A DNA stretch of 28,198 bases. Source: Euprymna scolopes (Eukaryota > Mollusca > Cephalopoda > Sepiida > Sepiolidae). Position 1 is the first letter of the stretch. Each line of letters begins with the position of its first letter. The notes beneath the pieces were generated by a model. The model did not search any database. It was not told where the DNA came from and saw nothing but the letters and a program-made list of their open reading frames with translations. The DNA lies in NCBI GenBank assembly GCA_024364805.1, contig CM044488.1, positions 168,001,998 through 168,030,195 on the forward strand, written 5' to 3'. The position numbers and the translations under genes are program-made. This document shows, one piece after another, positions 27,001 through 28,198 of this stretch.

Positions 27001-27525
27001 ATGAAATAAGCATTTTTCTCATGTCAAAAGACATTTCATGAAAATCATTAATTATCTCTAATAACAGGTTCTTTTTTTTTTTTAAATATGAAATAGAAAA
27101 ATGAAATACTCAATAAAAAAAACTACAACATATGGAGAACTAAACAAAAATATTATTTTGTGTCTCACCTTTTGTAAATATTTTCAGTTTTAGACATTAG
27201 ATAGAAAAGAAAAAAGTCAAGGTTAAAAAAATTTTTAAAACCATTTTTAAGTTTTCTTTATTGACTATGGTTTTAGTAACTTTTTAATTAATCTTTATTT
27301 TTAATTTTACAATTCATACTTATTTGCATTTATGCGCAAACAATATCCGTTTAGATTATTTTTTTTTATAAATAGAGATTAATACATATCTTGTTTAATG
27401 TACTATTTAAAATGAAATATCAAATACATAAAAAAAAGTACAAATATAATTTAAACTGACCCACAATGCAAATCTGCTCCCCCAAGATTTTCTGCTGAGA
27501 CCTCTTCACCTGTGGCTGCTTTTAC
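4086..27525 (-). CDS. MCCC2: Methylcrotonoyl-CoA carboxylase beta subunit, C-terminal 10 exons (partial, spliced)
   Basis: Spliced CDS on the minus strand, exons in transcript order: 27525-27461, 24426-24327, 21597-21502, 19221-19149, 18730-18654, 16985-16919, 14290-14134, 9637-9523, 6289-6204, 4203-4086. They total 954 nt, 317 residues plus stop, in one frame with GT/AG at all junctions. The product is the carboxyltransferase subunit of biotin-dependent 3-methylcrotonyl-CoA carboxylase, a mitochondrial matrix enzyme of leucine breakdown that carboxylates 3-methylcrotonyl-CoA to 3-methylglutaconyl-CoA. The first ~65 residues finish the N-terminal carboxyltransferase domain and the rest is the C-terminal one, with oxyanion/CoA-loop motifs FMVG (161-164) and [14 protein letters not shown] (196-209). 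It follows human MCCC2 colinearly to the terminal FRM. About 245 N-terminal residues, including the targeting peptide, lie past the right edge. PCCB is excluded because its glycine loop differs. Function is known from the family; identity is read directly from the translation. Confidence 0.96.
4245..6180 (-). mobile_element. LINE copy A (Jockey/I-like), degraded, inside the last MCCC2 intron
   Basis: Minus-strand pieces in order: a linker region ([20 protein letters not shown] near 5940-6000), the reverse-transcriptase start ([20 protein letters not shown], ~5680-5730), [20 protein letters not shown] (~5460-5520), the catalytic-motif region [10 protein letters not shown] (~5100-5130), a thumb-like piece [14 protein letters not shown] (~4770-4815), and the C-terminal tail to 4270. 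It has several frameshifts and stops. The 3' end GTTTGGGTTGAAAAA is shared with copies B and C, marking a common A-rich tail. It is the longest and most diverged of the three, and inserted in the sense of MCCC2. Confidence 0.88.
4541..4663. repeat. TTAATTAAAAGA tandem array inside LINE copy A
   Basis: About 120 bp of repeated TTAATTAAAAG(A/ACC) units. It replaces the short LINE stretch that in copy C lies between CTGATAGGTC and CTGTCCCATCG. The flanking LINE sequence on both sides is still recognisable, so the array grew after insertion. Confidence 0.8.
6204..6289 (-). CDS. MCCC2: MCCC2 exon 9 of 10 in the window
   Basis: Acceptor TTCTTCAG, donor GTAAGTTC. Encodes [20 protein letters not shown] and GSPYYSSA (251-278) plus AG of Arg279. 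It corresponds to the helical segment ending in the conserved GNPYYSSAR. 86 nt. The donor is only ~25 bp from the 5' end of an intronic LINE. Confidence 0.94.
6479..6504. repeat. Poly-T tract
   Basis: An uninterrupted run of about 26 T. It could be an old A-rich tail in minus orientation, but no element body is recognisable beside it. Confidence 0.8.
6540..6910 (+). mobile_element. DNA-transposon remnant with transposase helix-turn-helix (DUF4817-like)
   Basis: The plus-strand translation shows RVSWFIETK (~6557) and, in a nearby frame, [20 protein letters not shown] (6663-6722). These match the N-terminal DNA-binding region of transposases related to IS630/Tc1-mariner (known pattern: [11 protein letters not shown]). 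The right end near 6882-6906 reads GACTTTATGGACACCATGTA, typical of the inverted terminus of such elements. A (TA)n array has grown inside (6748-6781). No catalytic domain remains. Confidence 0.55.
6748..6781. repeat. (TA)n microsatellite
   Basis: Perfect TA dinucleotide repeat of about 17 units, inside the transposase remnant at 6540-6910. Confidence 0.9.
7120..7158. repeat. (TA)n microsatellite
   Basis: TA repeat with one TG interruption. It abuts the LINE 3' UTR-like piece that starts at 7158. Confidence 0.9.
7158..7216 (-). repeat. LINE 3' UTR-like fragment
   Basis: Plus strand reads TTTTACATAGGCGTCACC ACTTATCAAGGCC and then GGCCACTCAAGGATAAGG. The first part recurs at 21301-21330, and the GGCCACTC.AGGATAA part recurs at 8463-8482, next to a LINE C-terminus. 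The fragment is therefore probably the 3' tail of that LINE family. Confidence 0.5.
7211..7259. repeat. Short tandem of GGGTTAAATATATAT units with a (TA)n run
   Basis: Two copies of GGGTTAAATATATAT, at 7211 and 7236, each trailing into TA repeats, ending in TGATGATGATTG at 7258. Confidence 0.7.
7259..7680. repeat. Unclassified ~420-bp interspersed repeat between TA arrays
   Basis: This block is more GC-rich than its surroundings. It starts after a TGATGATGATTG run with AAACGTCTTGTCAGACGAG and ends GGGCGTTGACCCCGAAAAAG, directly followed by a (TA)n array. It contains an internal near-repeat, CAGCAACAAGCAAAAGCA and CAGCAACAAGTTAAACTG. There is no long reading frame. The trinucleotide edge is reminiscent of CR1/L2-type LINE tails, but I cannot assign it. 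Confidence 0.45.
7681..7708. repeat. (TA)n microsatellite
   Basis: Perfect TA repeat of 14 units bordering the repeat at 7259-7680. Confidence 0.9.
7709..8459. other. Intron sequence, nothing assignable
   Basis: AT-rich intronic DNA. A 72-codon frame at 7799-8017 has no recognisable protein character. A stretch at 8240-8262 (GTAGTAGCTCAATAGCGA) resembles a tRNA A box but has no partner B box. Confidence 0.4.
8460..8870 (-). mobile_element. LINE 3' end (C-terminal reading frame plus 3' UTR), second family
   Basis: The minus-strand translation of ~8575-8830 gives [20 protein letters not shown], then [20 protein letters not shown] and [20 protein letters not shown]. This is the typical C-terminus of Jockey-like LINE ORF2 ([10 protein letters not shown]...CFP...FKSNVN). 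The tail down to 8460 carries the GGCCACTCGAGGATAA element shared with 7158-7216. It is 5' truncated, with the rest of the reverse transcriptase absent. It is related to, but distinct from, copies A-C. Confidence 0.78.
9014..9440. repeat. Unclassified repeat with an internal diverged duplication and a hairpin start
   Basis: Begins CACTAGACTTTTTTGCC and contains two related blocks. About 9148-9235 has ATTGAACAGATACCATAATA and CCATACAAAATTTTTGCC; about 9290-9400 has ATTGAATGGATACCATAATA and CCATACAAAATTTCAGCC. The second block continues GGCCCAGTAGTTTCCAAG, a phrase style common at the ends of non-autonomous invertebrate repeats. It lies ~80 bp downstream, in transcript terms, of the exon at 9523-9637. 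Confidence 0.5.
9023..9049. other. Perfect 12-bp hairpin
   Basis: TTTTTGCCTGTT and AACAGGCAAAAA are exact reverse complements separated by AAA. It sits at the start of the repeat at 9014-9440. Read on the plus strand it would look like a GC-stem/T-tail terminator, but in this context it is more likely an element end. Confidence 0.7.
9523..9637 (-). CDS. MCCC2: MCCC2 exon 8 of 10 in the window
   Basis: Acceptor TTTTTAG before CCCCCGT, donor GTAAGATT. Encodes [20 protein letters not shown] then [18 protein letters not shown] (213-250). The [13 protein letters not shown] motif is a family hallmark. 115 nt. A decayed duplicate of its first 68 bases lies about 0.8 kb away in the same intron (10425-10500). 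Confidence 0.96.
9690..9745. repeat. AAATAATATT tandem repeat
   Basis: Four to five near-perfect copies of a decamer, AAATAATATT, just upstream (in transcript sense) of the exon at 9523-9637. Confidence 0.8.
9861..10382. mobile_element. MITE copy 1 with ~130-bp terminal inverted repeats
   Basis: The left arm (9861-9990) starts CTTGTCCAGAATTTCCCC. The right arm (10251-10382), read in reverse, starts CTTGTCCAGAATTCCCCTG. The arms share TTAAAAACAAAAATAAAG, ATATCATATTCC and AAATTGATCAAGTA in matching order and spacing. The centre has no transposase. A second copy lies at 19411-19797. The long-arm, non-coding structure indicates a foldback-type or MITE element of unknown superfamily; I see no clear target duplication beyond a possible TA. 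Confidence 0.82.
10425..10500 (-). pseudogene. Decayed duplicate of the MCCC2 exon at 9523-9637
   Basis: Bases 10429-10496 align without gaps to 9570-9637, the 5' part of MCCC2 exon 8: 53 of 68 identical by my count. The minus-strand translation [20 protein letters not shown] parallels [20 protein letters not shown]. Similarity continues into the upstream intron (to ~10545). The acceptor AG of the real exon reads AT here, and homology stops before the donor side, close to the MITE edge at 10382. It is therefore a non-functional tandem copy of an exon plus flank, on the gene's own strand. Confidence 0.8.
10501..11269. other. Intron with partly repetitive sequence
   Basis: 11081-11120 (GCATTACTGATGGCTATAGC ...) is a diverged copy of 10211-10250 (GCGTTACTGACGGCTATGGC ...), so a repeat is shared with the centre of MITE copy 1. 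10855-10990 is GC-richer (GACCGACCCAAAGGGCGG; GGTGCGCCCGGGCAACAGC) and looks like another old repeat. No gene is supported. Confidence 0.4.
11270..12236. other. Assembly gap
   Basis: 967 undetermined bases (N) inside the MCCC2 intron 9638-14133. Flanks are low-complexity A/T runs, the likely reason assembly failed. Confidence 0.99.
12237..12781. other. Intron segment with one coding-like stretch
   Basis: Mostly AT-rich. On the plus strand 12426-12563 is open for about 46 codons ([20 protein letters not shown] within it) to a TAG, with more balanced base composition, and is preceded by a pyrimidine-rich TTTCTTTTATGTAG. I do not recognise the peptide. It may be an old repeat or pseudogene exon, or chance. 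Confidence 0.3.
12782..13878 (-). mobile_element. LINE copy B (Jockey/I-like), 5' truncated with an internal deletion
   Basis: Minus-strand ORF2 pieces in order: [20 protein letters not shown] and [20 protein letters not shown] (13674-13856), then [63 protein letters not shown] in reverse-transcriptase order, and [20 protein letters not shown]. At [11 protein letters not shown] the frame jumps directly to [13 protein letters not shown], which in copy C is ~315 bp further on. The C-terminus then runs to ~12900 and an A-rich tail at 12782-12800. [13 protein letters not shown] shows substitutions from the usual GVPQGSILGPLLF. Same strand as MCCC2. Confidence 0.9.
13879..14133. other. Intron sequence, nothing assignable
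   Basis: AT-rich intronic DNA between LINE copy B and the donor of the exon at 14134-14290. A TTCCCTCTTTGTC phrase recalls the repeat at 186 but is too short to call. Confidence 0.4.
14134..14290 (-). CDS. MCCC2: MCCC2 exon 7 of 10 in the window (glycine-loop exon)
   Basis: Acceptor TTTTAG, donor GTAAG. Encodes residues 160-211 plus two bases of 212. It contains FMVG (161-164) and, after [18 protein letters not shown], the loop [16 protein letters not shown] (196-211). Backbone amides of this region form the oxyanion hole in the family. This is the longest exon seen (157 nt) and the most diagnostic for MCC beta. The split codon GG|C gives Gly where human has Ser. Confidence 0.97.
14291..15224. 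other. Intron sequence, nothing assignable
   Basis: AT-rich intron. I saw no exon, RNA gene or recognisable transposon. A 65-codon minus-strand frame at 14634-14831 has low-complexity hydrophobic composition and no family resemblance. Confidence 0.4.
15225..15400 (-). repeat. ACTAGCA-type interspersed repeat, inverted copy
   Basis: Read on the minus strand from 15394: CTAGCATGGTAACCCGACGT, then ATTGAATGATGATC, CTCCCATATTTTTATTGCCA and CATTTTTCAATCAAATTG. The same phrases in the same order occur on the plus strand at 16106-16222. It is a second member of one non-autonomous repeat family. The 96-codon frame overlapping it is part of the repeat rather than a gene. Confidence 0.75.
15401..15930. 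other. Intron sequence, nothing assignable
   Basis: A less AT-rich stretch at 15440-15570 (CCTGGACAGATGGAACCCCC; GATCCCTGACGGGGC) may be old repeat. The remainder is poly-A/T-rich intron. No gene seen. Confidence 0.35.
15937..16069 (+). repeat. tRNA-derived SINE
   Basis: TAGCTCAGTGATAACATC carries a pol III A box (TRGCNNAGYGG pattern) and TGTGGGTTTGAATCTTGCC, 42 bp on, carries a B box (GGTTCGANTCC pattern with one change). Between them CAACT and AGTTG can form an anticodon-like stem. A non-tRNA tail follows, ending in the (TA)n array. The missing acceptor-stem match and the tail say SINE rather than a working tRNA gene. Confidence 0.75.
16070..16105. repeat. (TA)n microsatellite
   Basis: About 18 TA units joining the SINE tail to the repeat that starts at 16106. 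Confidence 0.9.
16106..16730 (+). repeat. ACTAGCA-type interspersed repeat, long copy
   Basis: Starts CTAGCAGGGAGACAATGTTG CCC and ends CCAGCCGTTTAGGAGTCCAT ... CTTTTTATATAATAGTTGAG, a layout typical of ~600-bp non-autonomous repeats in molluscs (family knowledge, class uncertain). Its first ~115 bp match the inverted copy at 15225-15400. The 75-codon frame at 16288-16515 inside it has no recognisable protein. Confidence 0.7.
16919..16985 (-). CDS. MCCC2: MCCC2 exon 6 of 10 in the window
   Basis: Acceptor TTCTGCAG, donor GTAGAG. Encodes [20 protein letters not shown] and IT (138-159) plus the first base of Gly160. Very close to the family sequence [20 protein letters not shown]. 67 nt. Confidence 0.95.
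17104..17225. repeat. Purine-rich minisatellite, GGGTGAAAAAGAAA units
   Basis: About four copies of a ~14-bp G/A unit at 17141-17203 within a longer purine-only tract on the plus strand. In the MCCC2 pre-mRNA it is a polypyrimidine tract ~120 bp upstream of the acceptor at 16985/16986. The overlapping Phe/Ser-rich reading frames are products of this tract. Confidence 0.8.
17230..18479. other. Intron sequence, little assignable
   Basis: AT-rich intron with poly-A runs (18310-18330). CAGGTACTACCATAATACT near 17928 shares CAGGTACTACCA with the repeat at 370. No gene or RNA seen. Confidence 0.4.
18480..18640 (+). repeat. Diverged copy of the repeat at 186-560
   Basis: CACATTGGGTTAGGATGGAC CTAGAAGCAACAG parallels CACTCCGGGTCAGAGTGGAC CTGGGAGCAATGG at 382-414, and both continue into a similar Leu/Pro-rich phrase. 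It ends ~15 bp from the MCCC2 donor at 18652-18653. Confidence 0.4.
18654..18730 (-). CDS. MCCC2: MCCC2 exon 5 of 10 in the window
   Basis: Acceptor TTTGCAG, donor GTAAACAA. Encodes (G)[19 protein letters not shown] and SESALK (113-137). The [11 protein letters not shown] stretch is nearly identical to the human protein and is part of the CoA-binding C-domain. 77 nt. Confidence 0.96.
18731..19148. other. Short MCCC2 intron
   Basis: 418-bp intron with no recognisable repeat. It is the most compact intron in the window. Confidence 0.6.
19149..19221 (-). CDS. MCCC2: MCCC2 exon 4 of 10 in the window
   Basis: Acceptor CCCAAAG, donor GTAAATTC. Encodes [20 protein letters not shown] and SVVT (residues 88-111) plus the first base of Gly112. 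It matches the [11 protein letters not shown] signature of MCC beta subunits. It sits 418 bp from the next exon, across the shortest intron in the window. Confidence 0.95.
19411..19797. mobile_element. MITE copy 2, inverted relative to copy 1
   Basis: The left arm (19411-19527) carries TTAAAAACAAAAATAAG, GATATCATATTC and AAATTGATCAAGTAG. The right arm (19677-19797) carries their reverse complements (CTACTTGATCAGTTTATGTG ... TTTTTGTTTTTTCATACAG). The centre (ATTAATGGGAATT..TAGGCAT; ATGTCCCTTGGTTCTTG) matches the reverse complement of copy 1's centre, so the two copies are in opposite orientation. It is shorter (~387 vs 522 bp) because the centre is reduced. No coding capacity. Confidence 0.8.
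19798..20465. other. Intron sequence, nothing assignable
   Basis: Purine-rich on the plus strand around 19850-20120 (AGAGAATGAG, AAAGGAAAAGAG), then mixed sequence up to the LINE copy C boundary. The overlapping frames at 19848-20209 occur on both strands and look like by-products of this composition. Confidence 0.4.
20466..21190 (+). mobile_element. LINE copy C (Jockey/I-like), 3' end only, opposite strand to MCCC2
   Basis: Plus-strand ORF2 C-terminus: [69 protein letters not shown]; then past a stop [60 protein letters not shown] and [15 protein letters not shown]. It is followed by a 3' UTR GAGGTGAAAATTGAATAAAAA and a T/A-rich tail. The 5' truncation at 20466 is abrupt. It looks above 90% identical to copy B over the shared C-terminal part, so both are fairly recent members of one family. 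Confidence 0.9.
21301..21383 (-). repeat. LINE 3' UTR-like fragment
   Basis: TTTTTACATGGACGTCACCA CTTATCAAAGCCC matches 7158-7190, and GTGTACAGTAATCAATGAG resembles 8490-8510, so this is another tail of the LINE family whose C-terminus is at 8460-8870. It lies ~110 bp from the end of LINE copy C. Confidence 0.5.
21502..21597 (-). CDS. MCCC2: MCCC2 exon 3 of 10 in the window
   Basis: Acceptor GTTTCCAG, donor GTTTGTAG. Encodes residues 56-87, with [20 protein letters not shown] and then [12 protein letters not shown]. The ELYGIVG...FDVRE segment begins the C-terminal carboxyltransferase domain and the acyl-CoA-binding region of the family. It is 96 nt, phase 0 on both sides, so skipping it would keep the frame. 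Confidence 0.95.
21598..22357. other. Intron sequence, nothing assignable
   Basis: AT-rich intron with A/T homopolymer stretches. No exon, RNA gene or transposon recognised up to the mariner terminus at 22358. Confidence 0.45.
22358..23256 (+). mobile_element. Mariner-family DNA transposon with both terminal inverted repeats and an internal deletion
   Basis: Left terminus CACGTAAGGTGTCTTAAATA then AATTTCCAGACTT; right terminus, reversed, TACGAGATGCCTTCAATAAG then TTTCCAGACTT; TA lies outside each. The coding part runs through several frames: [14 protein letters not shown], then [64 protein letters not shown], then directly [57 protein letters not shown] and GGDYF. KICM joined to NAPIHNS means that ~100 residues with the first two catalytic Asp are missing; the third Asp of the D34D triad (DLAPCDF) remains. 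Frameshifts and an internal stop also occur. 899 bp against ~1.3 kb for a complete mariner. Confidence 0.9.
23364..23387. repeat. (GT)n microsatellite
   Basis: About 11-12 GT units immediately beyond the mariner copy. Confidence 0.9.
24008..24032. repeat. (TA)n microsatellite
   Basis: About 12 TA units, followed by a poly-A run. Confidence 0.9.
24327..24426 (-). CDS. MCCC2: MCCC2 exon 2 of 10 in the window
   Basis: Acceptor TTTTGTAG, donor GTAAGAAA. Completes residue 22 and encodes [20 protein letters not shown] followed by [13 protein letters not shown] (23-55). In the family this covers the end of the N-terminal carboxyltransferase domain. Length 100 nt, ending on a codon boundary. Confidence 0.95.
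24563..24631. repeat. (GT)n and (GA)n microsatellites
   Basis: GTGTGT run at 24563-24579 and GAGAGA run at 24614-24631, separated by AT-rich sequence. Confidence 0.85.
25157..25178. repeat. (GT)n microsatellite
   Basis: About 11 GT units following a TATATA stretch. Confidence 0.9.
25385..25410. repeat. (GT)n microsatellite
   Basis: About 13 GT units. It produces the Cys/Val-rich frame at 25160-25501, which is not a gene. Confidence 0.9.
25760..25912 (-). repeat. Degraded tRNA-derived SINE
   Basis: On the minus strand TATGACCTAGAGGTAATG fits a pol III A box (TGGCCTAGNGG type) and, ~45 bp on, GTAGCTAGGTTTGAATTTC fits a B box (GGTTYGAATYC). The intervening region lacks a clean anticodon stem and a GATGATTGTGAAAG tail follows. 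It is a different head from the SINE at 15937. Confidence 0.5.
26230..26960 (+). mobile_element. Mariner-family transposase remnant (SETMAR-like), heavily degraded
   Basis: Pieces on the plus strand: [20 protein letters not shown] (HTH region, ~26260-26320), [20 protein letters not shown] (~26380-26440), [11 protein letters not shown] with the first catalytic Asp (~26510), [50 protein letters not shown], then [23 protein letters not shown] (~26830-26900). These follow human SETMAR transposase order (CDEKWILYDN, VWWSAAG, GETIT, LVNRKGPILLHDN, HPPYSPDLLPTNYH). The segment with the second Asp is altered or lost after NRKSDDI, and stops and frame changes are present. No terminal repeats identified. 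Confidence 0.85.
26961..27460. other. Intron sequence, nothing assignable
   Basis: Poly-A/T-rich intron between the mariner remnant and the exon at 27461-27525. Confidence 0.45.
27461..27525 (-). CDS. MCCC2: MCCC2 exon 1 of 10 in the window
   Basis: Starts in phase 0 after a TTTTCAG acceptor and reads [20 protein letters not shown] and C, then GG before a GTCAG donor. This is the conserved segment just before the Arg-Lys-Ser-Gly stretch of the human protein. 65 nt, residues 1-21 plus two bases of residue 22. The split codon GG|C gives Gly where human has Arg. Confidence 0.93.
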
Positions 27526-28050
27526 CTGAAAAGGCAAATATAGATCAATTAAAGAACTAATCACCCAGGGAAACAGAAGAGGAAATTACTGTTTTGCAAA
27601 CAAAGAATATCCTGGTGACACAATGAAATATTTTACTGGTGCAACATTAGTGAAGTTAATTTAATTATGCAAGTAATGGATTAAAAGAAAGAAGGTTGAA
27701 CATGAGTTTGAGTGAGAAAGAAATATAAACAAATAATGTTTTTGATTTTGTCATTTGAAACTAGCAATTTCAGGTATATATTTTGAAAGGTTCTATTTCT
27801 CATGTTGAAGTGGCAAACAGAATGAACATTTGTATATTTCTGAATAACTTAGATTGAATTATCAAAACAATAATTCTAGAAAAGTCATTTATAATTAAAA
27901 AGTTCATTAATTGAGCAGAGTTATTCAAAACCATTATGTTTTTATTTCTGATCAGCACAAATGGATGAAAGTTGGTTTGTAATAGTGCTGGGATGATTTT
28001 TCCAATTTGGAATCGAAAAAATGTGTACCTATTTTGTGATGCCAAAAACG
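27526..28050. other. Start of the upstream MCCC2 intron within the window
   Basis: Intron upstream of the first visible exon. It continues past the right edge, where the next exon toward the N-terminus must lie. An 81-codon frame at 27800-28045 has no recognisable protein character. Confidence 0.5.
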
Positions 28051-28198
28051 ATTCTTTTGTTATTTTTTTAAAACTTAATTTTCCATTGCTATTACTAATG
28101 AATAAATTCTTTTAATTATTTTTTTTAAACTTAATTTTCCATTGCTATTACTAATGACTAAATTCTTTTGTTATTTTTTTAAAACTTAATTTTCCATT
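28051..28198. repeat. 55-56 bp tandem repeat, cut by the window edge
   Basis: Units start ATTCTTTTGTTATTTTTTTA at 28051, ATTCTTTTAATTATTTTTTT at 28106 and ATTCTTTTGTTATTTTTTTA at 28162. Each carries AACTTAATTTTCCATT, and the two complete units continue GCTATTACTAATGA. At least 2.7 copies, near identical. Confidence 0.92.

Overview
The window is animal genomic DNA, most likely from a coleoid cephalopod (octopus-like). It is AT-rich, has long introns, and is packed with decayed LINE, SINE, mariner and MITE copies plus (TA)n, (GT)n and AT-rich tandem arrays, with one assembly gap (11270-12236). The organism call is inference from gene structure and repeat style; nothing in the sequence names a species.

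There is one recognisable host gene. Ten minus-strand exons between 27525 and 4086 encode the C-terminal 317 residues of the mitochondrial methylcrotonoyl-CoA carboxylase beta subunit (MCCC2). Every exon boundary has a GT donor and an AG acceptor, and the phases add up exactly: 954 nt, one open frame ending in FRM-stop. The N-terminal exons and promoter lie beyond the right edge. The 3' UTR and downstream flank occupy about 1-4085, where no other gene is visible.

Everything else is intron or flank filled with repeats. From left to right these are: a LINE reverse-transcriptase edge fragment (1-186); cephalopod-type repeats and an AT tandem array (186-1192); two unclassified repeats (2071-3030); a LINE filling almost all of the last intron (copy A, 4245-6180); a transposase helix-turn-helix remnant (6540-6910); an unclassified GC-richer repeat between TA arrays (7259-7680); another LINE 3' end (8460-8870); a repeat with an internal duplication (9014-9440); a MITE with ~130-bp inverted arms (9861-10382); a decayed duplicate of an MCCC2 exon (10425-10500); the gap; LINE copy B (12782-13878); an inverted pair of a third repeat family around a tRNA-derived SINE (15225-16730); a second MITE copy (19411-19797); LINE copy C (20466-21190); an internally deleted mariner (22358-23256); a second SINE (25760-25912); a degraded mariner (26230-26960); and a 55-56 bp tandem repeat at the right edge.

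The most interesting arrangement is that LINE copies B and C, and both MITE copies, sit as inverted pairs in the same two introns. They flank the same four MCCC2 exons, a layout that could promote intronic double-stranded RNA, RNA editing or exon circularisation. The decayed copy of an MCCC2 exon inside its neighbouring intron is the clearest gene-evolution signal.
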